Shown here piece after piece: positions 20,825-30,084 of a DNA stretch of 64,000 bases; positions within the stretch are counted from its first letter, which is position 1; each line of letters begins with the position of its first letter. The translations under genes were made by a program, and so were the position numbers. Where the stretch lies: contig JAUCEF010000007.1 of NCBI GenBank assembly GCA_033558025.1, forward strand, positions 2,914,001 to 2,978,000. The letters run 5' to 3'. Origin of the DNA: Phytophthora sp. 'mugwort'. Taxonomy: Eukaryota; Oomycota; Peronosporomycetes; Peronosporales; Peronosporaceae. The notes beneath the pieces are model-generated. The model saw nothing but the letters and a program-made list of their open reading frames with translations. It made no database searches and was not told the DNA's origin.

Positions 20825-21021
20825 TCTATCGGAACGATTTAACAAGGACACCTACTACATGTAAACATCGACATGCAACGAGTGCAGCTTAAAGTTTCTA
20901 TTTAACAAGGCACCTAGTACATGTATAAATTGCAGCTCAAAGTTTAAGCTGCACTCGTTGCATGTCGATGTTTATGGTACATGTATTAAGTGTCCTTGTT
21001 AAATCGTTCGGATCGAATAGA
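20825..21021. repeat. Large imperfect fold-back repeat
   Basis: The left arm (20825-20897) and right arm (20939-21021) are inverted copies. The inner 35 bp (AAACATCGACATGC... to ...CAGCTTAAA) match with one mismatch; the outer parts differ by small indels. The 41-nt spacer contains a shortened direct copy of the left arm (TTTAACAAGGCACCTA..., 20901-20935). It may be a MITE-like or fold-back transposon remnant. It lies between the PAN gene and the 3' end of a CTD phosphatase gene. Confidence 0.85.
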
Positions 21022-21156
21022 TTCAAGTTTAAGTTAAACGCTGCCGATTGTCCGACGTTAATGTGCCTAGAAATGAATTACCGGCAAGAGTTTATAAACT
21101 AAGAAAAATAAATCTCTGATGCAATCAACCTCACAATCATCTAATGGCATCGCCAG

Positions 21157-22182
21157 TTAGAACTTGGCGTCCCAGACGTACAGATGATCGCGCACGTCTT
21201 CAGCATCGTGGTACTTTGTGAGGAAACGCGAAATGGATTCCAGCTCGCGGTCATTCGGATCGTCGATGAAACTGGAGCACCCGATAGCATTATGAGGGTG
21301 AAAGGTGTAGGCCATCGGTGAGTTGTCGACGATAATTGTCTGCGAAATAGCGCGATCAAGCAAGGACAAATCCTTCACGTAGTTGCCCTCGTACTGCACG
21401 CAGTGCTCGCGGTAGAGCCGGTAGCGAATGACACCTTCTGGGTCGAGCTTGTCAAGCAGCGGGTCCGCGTATTTGCTGAGGCTAGCAGTGTACACCACGA
21501 TCTCGTATAACTTAGCCATCTCCACAAGAAACTCCTCAGCTCCTGGTCGCCTGCAAACGTAAACGTGGTGGATGGTACCATCAATGTCGACAGGAATAAT
21601 GTAGTCGGGGTTGTCAGTCGGGCGGAACGAGGAGTGCACCAACGTCTCATCCAGATCCAAAACCAAGCACTTTTTGTTGACATCGTCGCGAGATACGGGA
21701 GGCAAGAGGCTTGGTCGCAGCTCAATTGTGGCACCTCTAGCATCTGCAGGTTGCGGTTTGGAAGTTGACGGTTGGCCCTGATTTGATTTTTCTAGAGAGT
21801 GCTGTTGCTCGTGGATGCCGAATGCTGACCAAATATTCACGAATATGTTGCGGAAGCTGCCTCGATGCTGGGGTTTCTTTGCGCTGGACCCTTCGCGAGC
21901 TAAACGACGAACGCCAGTGAGAATCGGCTGTTGCTTGCCATTTTTATCTGCTTGGTGAACGATACCAGCAAGCGGGTTGGCGATACTGAGACCCGCGAGC
22001 TGTTTCTTAGGCGACTCCTGCGTTCTGCTTGCTGTGCCATTTTCAAGCGAACTGCTGCTCGCGCTTCGGCTCGAGAACATCGCGTTTTTGGGCGGTTGAT
22101 TGTTGGAGGTAACCCCTTCCGGCTTCAGACTCGCGTTCAGGTTCGTCTGCGTTTTCGATCGAGTGGCGGACATCGTCATCAT
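21157..22182 (-). CDS. SCP/FCP1-type CTD phosphatase (copy 1)
   Basis: An intact 341-residue protein. Residues 170-335 form an FCP1-homology (NIF) phosphatase domain with the HAD-family catalytic motif DLDETLVHSSF (nucleophile Asp176, acid/base Asp178). It also has VVYTASLSKYADPLLDKLDP (about 229-248), the YVKDLSLLDR insert, IIVDNSP (about 283-289) and the closing GCSSFIDDPNDREL. This is the small CTD phosphatase layout. Such enzymes remove phosphate from Ser of the RNA polymerase II CTD repeat, and some act on other nuclear or membrane proteins. The N-terminal 165 residues are Ser/Gln/Pro-rich and probably disordered. The start could also be Met2 or Met4. A paralogue lies upstream in the same orientation, 1.16 kb away. 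Confidence 0.93.
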   Translation of the reverse strand: MMTMSATRSKTQTNLNASLKPEGVTSNNQPPKNAMFSSRSASSSSLENGTASRTQESPKKQLAGLSIANPLAGIVHQADKNGKQQPILTGVRRLAREGSSAKKPQHRGSFRNIFVNIWSAFGIHEQQHSLEKSNQGQPSTSKPQPADARGATIELRPSLLPPVSRDDVNKKCLVLDLDETLVHSSFRPTDNPDYIIPVDIDGTIHHVYVCRRPGAEEFLVEMAKLYEIVVYTASLSKYADPLLDKLDPEGVIRYRLYREHCVQYEGNYVKDLSLLDRAISQTIIVDNSPMAYTFHPHNAIGCSSFIDDPNDRELESISRFLTKYHDAEDVRDHLYVWDAKF

Positions 22183-23340
22183 TGTTGCGGTCGTTGAAGC
22201 GCTGCGTACCGATACACTTGGAATCTTGTCCGATAGGGGCGGTCCCCGGGTCCGAGCTGATACTTTTCGGTGGTCGAATAGCTTGAAGTTTTAGGTAGTA
22301 GTGAGTGGTGGTGTGTTGAAAGTAAATGCTCAAATGGATGTCGGAGTAACGCTAGCGATGCGCCCTCTTAGACACACAGTTGACAAAAGTTTCCACCCTC
22401 AACATCTCGTCCTCCGCCCTCGAGCGGTTGATCAACCCATCCCTCCTTCGTTCCCCTGCCACCGGCCCATCGTTGCGCAAGCAGACAGGTATGGATAGTT
22501 ATCTCCTTGATGGCGTTTCATTTATTTTTGCTGACCATTACTTCCAAATCTGTGCACTAACTCCGTATCGTACTCGCAGAATAGCCTCCACATAAGTTAA
22601 TCCCTGGAAGCTACTCAACCGTTTCATGTACAAGCAGTAGAACTCCCCCTTCGTCGAAGTTCCTAGCTCGCTTTTGAAATTTCACTGTTAAAGCTCTTCA
22701 GAGGAAAATTGTTCTCTCTCTCTTGTCAAACTCGAGAGGGGGGCGCTACGTTGTACTGTAAGTTGGTTTGCGCTCGTACAAATACTGCAGACACCAGTGT
22801 GCTGATCCAGGCGATCCTAAAAGCTTGCAGCTTTTTGTTTCAATCAGCGCAGTGAAATAAACCGTTTTCACCAGTAAACGTTACTGCCAAGTTGCCAGGC
22901 TCTTTCATACAACGGAAGTTCAAATAATGTTATCGGATTAACAATTAGATATGGCGAGAAATTGGAAAAGATATCTACCGTAACGGCACGAAAAACGGTC
23001 ATCTTCTGAATAACTACAGAGACACCGATGGGTCCCTTTAACCCTTTTTAATTTCGTTCTCTTCTCTAATTACACAAACTCATTGTTCACCCGGCCTTAG
23101 AGACAGTTTGCGTTTGGTCGCCGGAGTTTGTTAACACTCAAGTTGCCTATCAGCAACTTGGACTATGGCGAAAGTTAACACTTGCTTTTAAGAACATCTG
23201 TCTATAGTCTAGGTTACTGATAGCTGCCTCCGTTGATATATATGTCTATAGCTTTATACAGCAACAATACACGGTTTTGCTTGCGACAACCGAAAGCGCG
23301 GTGGAAGATTGTATGCATAGTCTTCATCGAGTGTGTGCCG
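22183..23340. other. Spacer between tandem phosphatase genes
   Basis: This should contain the promoter of copy 1 and the 3' end of copy 2. A hairpin CAAGTTGC/GCAACTTG lies at 23139-23160, about 180 bp past the copy 2 stop, and the words GTTAACACT flank it on both sides. No gene was recognised. Confidence 0.45.
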
Positions 23341-24345
23341 TTAATAATTGGCGTCCCAGATATGCAGGTGGTCGCGCACATCTTCCGCGTCTTCGATCTT
23401 GGTGAGGAAGCGCGAAATTGACTCGAGTTCACGATCGTTCGGGTCGTCGATGAAGCTGGAGCATCCAATAGCATTCCGAGGGTGGAAAATGTAGGACATT
23501 GGCGAGTTGTCGATGATGATCGTCTGCGAGATCTCGCGGTCCAAAAGCGACAAATCCTTGACGTAATTACCCTCGTACTGCACGCAGTGCTCGCGGAAAA
23601 GTCGGTAGCGGATCACTCCTTCCGGGTCCAGTTTGTCCAACAACGGGTCTGCGTACTTGCTGAGACTAGCAGTGTACACCACGATCTCGTAATACTTGGC
23701 CATCTCCACTAGAAACTCTTCAGCCCCAGGACGTTTGCCAACGTACACTTGGTGAATGGTACCGTCAATATCGACAGGGATAATATAGTCTGGGTTGGTA
23801 GTCGGTCTGAAGGACGAGTGGACCAGCGTTTCATCGAGGTCAAGTACCAAACACTTTTTGTTCGCGTCATCGGGTGTTAGAGGAGGCAAAACACTCTTGC
23901 GAAGCTCGATCGTACCGCTCGGCGCACCGGTAGACTTCGGCTTTGCAGGTGACGACCGGCCTTGAGCCTTTTTGTCCAAAGCCTGCTGCTGCTCGTTGAT
24001 TCCGAGTGCCGACCAAATATTGGCGAATAAATTGCGAAAACTTCCTTGTCCGCCATTTGTAGCCGATCCTTCTCGGGTAGTGCGACGACCTCCAGCAAGA
24101 ATGGGCTGCTGTTTGCCGCTCTTGTCGGCTTGGTGAACGATACTGGCAAGCGGGTTGGTGGGCGTCAGGGGTGTGAGCGCCTTCTTCGGTGAAGATTTTT
24201 TCGTGCCGCTGTTAAGTGCGTTGCTGCTCAGGCTACGGCGCGAGAACACCGCGTTATTGAACAACCGGCCGCTGGGTTTAGCTGCATCCGGCTTGGGACC
24301 CGCCGTCAAGTTCGTCTGCGTCTTCGATCGCGTGTTAGGCAACAT
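23341..24345 (-). CDS. SCP/FCP1-type CTD phosphatase (copy 2)
   Basis: 334 residues from the ATG at 24343-24345. The frame is open further upstream, but this start aligns with copy 1 (TRSKTQTNL within the first 15 residues of both). The catalytic motif DLDETLVHSS has Asp169 and Asp171. The rest of the FCP1-homology domain is nearly identical to copy 1 except at scattered positions, and the protein ends WDANY rather than WDAKF. The two N-termini share islands (NPLA.IVHQADK, GKQQPIL, GSFRN.F.NIWSA) between diverged Ser/Pro-rich stretches. This implies an old tandem duplication with the N-terminal motifs under selection, perhaps for localisation or docking. The predicted role is the same as copy 1. 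Confidence 0.92.
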   Translation of the reverse strand: MLPNTRSKTQTNLTAGPKPDAAKPSGRLFNNAVFSRRSLSSNALNSGTKKSSPKKALTPLTPTNPLASIVHQADKSGKQQPILAGGRRTTREGSATNGGQGSFRNLFANIWSALGINEQQQALDKKAQGRSSPAKPKSTGAPSGTIELRKSVLPPLTPDDANKKCLVLDLDETLVHSSFRPTTNPDYIIPVDIDGTIHQVYVGKRPGAEEFLVEMAKYYEIVVYTASLSKYADPLLDKLDPEGVIRYRLFREHCVQYEGNYVKDLSLLDREISQTIIIDNSPMSYIFHPRNAIGCSSFIDDPNDRELESISRFLTKIEDAEDVRDHLHIWDANY

Positions 24346-25379
24346 TGCTGATGTGGAAGGCGCCGCGTACTGATACGCTGCTGTGAGAATGGCCCGAGTC
24401 GGGGACTGTGTCTTGAATTGGTTAATTGCTAGTTGTGGCGTTTGGATGTGGTGGAGTGCGGTGCGGGCTGATGCTCCAAAGGGATAATAATTAAACGGCA
24501 GTAGCGCGACGCGAAACTCTCGACAGTGTTTTACCTCAACGTCTCGTCCACCGACCGACCTCAAAAGGTGGTGGGCAACCCGTTCCACCTTGATTCCCGA
24601 GCGCATGCGTCATGACGTTGCATCTATCCTTGCGCGGGTTATTTTGAGTGTTCCGAACCTGCGTATTTGCAAGTAGTTCCACCGCCCAGAACGACGAGGA
24701 TTTACAGTCGGGCGAAGGAAGTCGTACTGGGCATACATTGATGAGGCGGATATACTTGCTATGCATGAATTTTCATAACCGTATGCAGCACTATTTTTCG
24801 TGACAGGTAGTATAACAGCGAGAAATAAAGTATCTACGAACCTTGTTGGAGACTCAATTCTCTTGGAATTGTTTGAATGTGGTACACAACTCATGCGCTC
24901 GTCTGATGTGCACAATAATCGTTTCCTTCTCGCACTTCAACGACCAGGCAAGGCGTTGCAGCCCGATGGTATTCAGCTCTCACAGGCAAGACAGTGAACT
25001 TTTTACATGTATCAGGACCGTCATAGCGCAGCTGATAATCGAGTGTCCGAGCTGAAATGTTCTTCTTTTTTAATGAGGACAGCCTCAGTTGAGATATAGT
25101 GGAAGTCTACGTCAATGACCGGTTTGTTTCCGAAATCATACTGGATTAAACAAATTCGTTTTCTTATTCCTTACAGTATGCATAAACTGGAAGCACGTAT
25201 CCTGCCTAATTCGCGCAATGAGTATTTCCCCCTCCAACGTCTTTTGGTACAGGTAACAATTGGTCCGGGCGTAAGTTTTGAGGCTTTCTAGGGTCCATAG
25301 TAACAAATAACGCTGATAAGATTTAGTCTCAGCAGCTCCTTTGTAGTGAAAAAAATAAAAAAAAATAAGAACGCTAGCG
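24346..25379. other. Intergenic region upstream of phosphatase copy 2
   Basis: No gene was recognised. It includes the presumed promoter of copy 2 and, from about 24.8 kb, AT-rich sequence with A-runs near 25347-25368. Small ORFs here have no domain. Confidence 0.45.
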
Positions 25380-26560
25380 CCGACATGAATTCCATTAGCC
25401 TCGGGTCGTCTGCAACTCTTGAGACGAAAAGCTCCATTGCTACCGTATTGCCAACAAGTTCATGTCCCCTCTGGGTATATCTACGTCGGCCAGGCCGCCA
25501 ATTCGACGGTGACAAACCATTTTGGCGCGACTCGAGGAAGGGGCCAACAACGACCTCGGCGACGGCATGAAGGACAACCTAAACCTCTACAGCGAATCCG
25601 CTTACAGTCTGAGGATCAAACTCAAGAGCAGCATTCAAATGTTCGAAGACGACAATGGCGGACGCCTGACTCAAATAGGACGAAGATGGTACTACTCGGG
25701 GCTGTTGCTATCTTCATCGTAGTGATCCTTCTCCTGGTAATCACTGAAGCGATCGGAGGAGACCTTATTCATTCCCATTATCGCAGATTAACAGCTAATA
25801 GTCCACGTGCTACGACGCTGCACTTGCATGAGCGACACTCTTCGATGGCTCGCATTCGGACTTTCGAAGCAATTCTACCGACGATCTAGATGATGTTGAA
25901 GCGATTACAAAAATGAGCGACTTGACTGAAGTGGTGGACTACGTGAGCGAATTCGGATTGAAATTTGTCAACCTCCCGGCGATGCTGCAGCAAGCCCTTG
26001 TATGGGACATGGGCTGCGTAGATGCAGGAGAGGGCCTCGGGTACGTCAAGGTGTACGAAATGTGGCGTATGGATGTCAGAGTTGCAGTTTTTGCGTAGAG
26101 CCTACCAAAGTGCTGGATGCACTGAACAGAGATGCTCGTTGCCGAACGGGGAACCTTTCTACCAGTCCTTGTGGTGCAGCGGGTATTAAGCCGGCAATGT
26201 AAGTCTTTGCGCTGCTACAAATGGCGTCGCTCCAGTGCATGGAGCGATGTGGACCGTGGCACCGACGACAATCGTGCCCGTGAGCGAGATGCAGAGATAC
26301 GAGTGAACTGACGCAGATATTGACTGTACAATCATGGCGATCCACTTGTTAGCGACCTTAACAGCTACGGGAAGTGCGTACTGCTGTCTATGAACATCCC
26401 GTACGTTGCCTACAACGCTTACACTTTAGACGACTGGTATTCACCCGAGCACGGTGAAAGTGTCCCACAATGGCTCCAGCTGGAGAAAAGTAAGCGCGTG
26501 CTCGTAACTGACAGCTCCGACTGGCAAAAAGCTGCAGTACATGGTGGCAGAGATAGAAAA
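25380..26560 (+). pseudogene. Decayed type II membrane protein gene, family not recognised
   Basis: Consecutive frames look coding but are broken. First comes a basic N-terminal tail (DNLNLYSESAYSLRIKL, about 25575-25625). Next is one hydrophobic helix MVLLGAVAIFIVVILLLVIT (25685-25745), then FGLKFVNLP with LVWDMGCVDAGEGLGYVKVYEMWRM (25950-26075). Then follow YQSAGCTEQRC, NGEPFYQSLWCSGY (26105-26190), and MNIPYVAYNAYTLDDWYSPE ending KRVLVTDSSDWQK (26390-26530). The pieces suggest a short cytosolic tail, a signal anchor and a Cys-containing outer domain, with at least three frame breaks. I do not recognise the family. The domain style is of a lumenal or secreted protein rather than a transposon, so a dead host gene is the favoured reading. 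Confidence 0.5.
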
Positions 26561-26874
26561 TATATATATATATTCCAATAGTAATTAACTGGATACAATA
26601 TAGTCATTGACAGTGTCGAAGTCAAAACTTTTAATAAAATACCCGTACTTCACAATAATAACGATATTGACCATTTCAGGTGTCGAAGACGATTGCTCGT
26701 CGCTGTGATGCCACAAACCAAAAACCAATGCAGCGACGGCGAGCCGCATTTCTCGCAGCATGCTCCACATCAAATTGGTGTCTGCCGTCAACCTAGCACT
26801 TTGCAGGGAGTTCATTTTGAGTTTTCCGACACCCTTCGCAAGCTAGTCCCCCTCACCCTCTTCTACCAGCCGTC

Positions 26875-28445
26875 ATGCGCTCTATCAACCGCAACATTAC
26901 CCCCTTCTCTTCGAATCCGTTGGGGATGACAAGTTCGAGTGCAAGATTTGCTCTGTTAAGCGCCGGCAGGCTGCGGGCACCGGCTACTCAAACCGCCTCG
27001 GGCACCTTCTTGACAGGCATCCTGACTTCAAGGTCACCAACGACGACTAGCAAGCTCGGACTCCCGTCTCACCGAGTGTTACGGGTTCCTGGACGCGCGA
27101 ATGCGGCAACTCTACTGTGGATGCGCTGGGTGGTCATGCGGAACCACGCTCTCGCCGAAGTGGACGACCCGTTGACCCGCCAAATCACGCGCCTGGACCC
27201 CGTCGTCCAAGACGCTGCTCAGTTCATGAAATGGGTGGCAAATGGACTTGGCGAGCGTCTAGGATGCGATATGGGCGAGCGGTTTGGGCTTCTCTTCGAT
27301 GGACGGTCGAGTGGATCCCTACACTTCCTGGGTCTCTATGCCGTGTACGAGAGCGGTGAAGAGGTGCTAAACAGCTTTGCTGTCCATCTCTCTCGCTGAC
27401 CCGATGGTCTCACTGCTGACCCGATGGTCTCACTGCTGACCCGATGGTCTCACTGCTGACGATCGACTCTATTACAAGCGTACTGAGTCTGTACGACAAG
27501 GAGACGTCGATGATCATTTTCCTAGTGGAGGACAACTGGGCGGCCAATCGATTGATCGCCACCCAAGATGGAAGCGCCGGTGATAGGCTGTGCAAGCCAT
27601 AGATTCAACTTGGCGGTTCAACGAATTTTGGCCAATCATCAGCCACTGCTCGAAGAAGTCAACAACCTGCGGCATCACACCAATAGTGCTGACTTGGCTA
27701 AGTATACCAGCCTCCGACCCGTGTGAATGAACGTAACGCGATGGTCGTCAGTGTATGATATGTTGGAGCGCCATATGTGAATTCGCGCCGCTACGAAGAA
27801 GGTCCCTCGTGTTGAGGATTTCGTGCCTCGTCTGGCTCGTCATCGCAAGATTGAGAATCGGTTTGGTGACCTGAAAGTGTTGCACAGTGTTACGGTGGCG
27901 CTGCAAGCTGAGCGCCGGACGGTAGCCGATGTTTGGGTGCTCTTTAATTTGGTGATTGAAAAGTACCCATCTACAGCCAAGTATCTGGAGCGCGCTGCCA
28001 ACATTGTGCACTCGCCGGACTTTGAGGCCGCCGTGGTAAAGGTACTTAATGACGTCCCCTTAAATGCAGCCGAAGCGGAGGCGGTGAGCGGCTTTCGCGT
28101 TGAAGCGGAGCCTGAGCATCAACTGACAAGTAGGAAGAGACAATCTGGGGACGACGACTTTGCTCGAAAAATTCTTCGCGATGGCAGATAAATCGACTCG
28201 AGAGTCGCTCGGTGTACCGGACACCACTCTCCTCAAGCATCTTCCCCCCCCACCAGCAACAGGTATCAGCGCTTATTCTCTCAGTGTCAACTCATCCTCA
28301 CCCCGTCGCGATCACGCCTTCTCCCAGCACACTTCGAGCTCATCACCTTTCTGCGTGCAAACAGCACGGTGTGGAGCGAGGCTTCCCTTGTAAGCGCTGA
28401 CATAGGTGATTCCGATGGTGCCGACTATGACACCGATGATGCGTA
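26875..28445 (+). pseudogene. hAT transposase, near full length, broken
   Basis: Plus-strand frames give the hAT order: LDPVVQDAAQFMKWVANGL, GERFGLLFDGRSSGSLHF.GLYAVYE (about 27245-27355), SMIIFLVEDNWAANRLIA (27510-27560), a region with KIENRFGDLKVLHSV, WVLFNLVIEKYPSTAKYLERAA (27930-28005), DEAF-like KRQSGDDDFA, and a C-terminal dimerisation motif. The last is in a third frame near 28240-28370 (PPTSNRYQRLFSQCQ, ITFLRANS). Breaks include a three-copy 20-bp tandem repeat at 27395-27460 that shifts the frame, stops near 27598 and 27722, and a frame change near 28190. Family Cys/His residues of an N-terminal BED finger were not located with confidence. Confidence 0.82.
27395..27460. repeat. 20-bp tandem repeat inside the hAT pseudogene
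   Basis: The unit gctgacccgatggtctcact occurs three times in a row and ends in a partial fourth copy. Two extra units add 40 bp, which is not a multiple of three, so the expansion itself breaks the transposase frame. Confidence 0.9.
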
Positions 28446-28500
28446 GGCAGAAACTGCAGTAAGTATTATTGATAGCTCTCCTACTTCAGTGATTATTATC

Positions 28501-28864
28501 TGTAACGGGTTACATGATGAGTGCCAAGTCACTCTTCAGAGCAGGTGTACCAAAGTACACTAAGTGATGTAGCTAAACATCACTTTGACGTCGACGGTAA
28601 TGACGACATGGTTAAGTACCACAGATATGGTGCAGTGACCTCAGAACCACTCAATAGGATAATATTTAGGGAACTTTATAGGTGACTAATAGTTAGTATG
28701 TAGACGCATTAAAAGGGGTCACCTATAAATATATTCAGTCTTAATCTACCTAATTTTGGTAACAGTCCCACAGGCCAGGGACTAGTGAACTGCCATTCAC
28801 TGAGAGTTTGTATACTCTCCGGAAGTCGCATTCCTGATCGCAAGGTTTTATGTGCCCCGTCACA
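28501..28864 (+). repeat. 5' LTR of the gypsy element
   Basis: 364 bp, TG...CA ends, matched by 35864-36229. It contains the motif GGTCACCTATAAATATATTC (TATA-like, about 28717-28736), and the stretch GGGGTCACC...GGTGAC forms a short inverted pair. Promoter activity is inferred from position. Confidence 0.93.
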
Positions 28865-28865
28865 C

Positions 28866-28880
28866 TTGGTAGCACTTGTA
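28866..28880 (+). other. Primer binding site
   Basis: TTGGTAGCACTTGTA begins one base after the 5' LTR. TGGTAGCACTT recurs just after the LTR end near 63262 in another gypsy element of this window, suggesting both use the same tRNA primer. The tRNA is not identified. Confidence 0.6.
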
Positions 28881-28933
28881 GTCAATCCACGCCTACGCGG
28901 GTTAGTACCTGAAACCTCTGGGTCCTAGCCACA

Positions 28934-29820
28934 TGGACAGAAATGAGTTTCCTCATCAGAACGACTCACAGTTCGAGTCTGTTCGTAAGATGACTGGCAT
29001 CTTTGGAATGGATGCATTGCGCAGCTTGGCGTCGTCAACGCAAGGTGAGCAGGTCTAACGCATGACCGCGTTCGACCTGTATGAGCGGGGGCTCATCGAA
29101 CATGTTCGGAGCAACCTGCCAGTTCCGACCGCAGAGCCGAAACCGGTCTACCCCTAGCCGTTAAGGCGGAAGGTAAACCCTTATAAAAGGAAGGAAGGTG
29201 AAACCTTCACTTCTGGGTGTGAAGTAGCGCTCGCAGTGGATGCGGCTCTCATTTCTTCGGAGCAGCTCCGAGTGGCTTTCGCCCTCTCCAACCGTAGCGG
29301 GTGTGCTAAAGGGTGGGCGTATACGCGGGAAGCGACAACACCTGGATGCTTCGCATCCTGGGCTCAGCTGTGTGAACAACTCAGAGCCGCGTTCTTCCCG
29401 GCGAATTATGAGTACCGCCAGCAATCACGCTTCCTGTGATGTAAACAGGGAAGACGTGAGTTGCACGAGTACATCCAGGAGATGCGGGAGCTCACCACAT
29501 CCCTCGTGGGAAACCCACTCCATGACACATCAAAGTGACGGTGTTCATGGACGGCCTAAGAGTAGACCCGGCTCGCATCCAGCTATTTCGGGTGCAGGCT
29601 AATACTCTGGAAGAGGCGATCCAAGTCGCCCTCCAAAAGGAGTACAGTCACCGCCAGGCACGCATGGCGGCAGCGGGGTGGCCAGGGTCTGCGATACCGA
29701 GTCGCGGGCCCCAAGCGGGCCAGTTCCCATGAAACTTGGGCTCGCCGAGTAGGATGATATTTTCTGCTATAGCTGTGGTAAGCTAGGACACATAGCGCGT
29801 GCCTGTCCTGCGAGGGGGAC
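28934..29820 (+). pseudogene. gag region of the gypsy element
   Basis: It starts with MDRNEFPHQND, hits a stop near 29058, then continues with a retrotransposon gag core (EQLRVAFALSNRSG, CEQLRAAFFPANYEYRQQSRFL, 29260-29435). After a stop and frame change come ELHEYIQEMRELT, VFMDGLRVDPARIQLFRVQANTLEEAIQ (29540-29625) and a CCHC zinc knuckle C-x2-C-x4-H-x4-C (CYSCGKLGHIARAC, about 29765-29806). This is the nucleocapsid-type end of Gag. It is non-functional because of at least three breaks. Confidence 0.85.
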
Positions 29821-30084
29821 AACGAAAGCGTCTCCCTCCTAACCCCTCGCGCTCAAGGGTCGCTGGCAAACACCGCGACCCCGCGGGCAGGGGAACCCAG
29901 GACACCAGTAGGGGAGGGGCGCCCTACCGGGGAAGATCTCAGTCTTCATGAGCGGTGCGCGGGCGGCGCGCACCATGGAGACTTAGCCTCTTAGCGTATT
30001 TGCACTTTCGAATCGAAAAAGGGCAGCGTTGGGCTGCAAGTAGTACACATAAGTGTACGGGGATATACCCATCCCTTCCGAGCC

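Noticed and set aside
24346..24606. N-terminal extension of phosphatase copy 2
   Set aside because: Not matched in copy 1, whose start aligns with the ATG at 24343-24345; probably 5' untranslated sequence.
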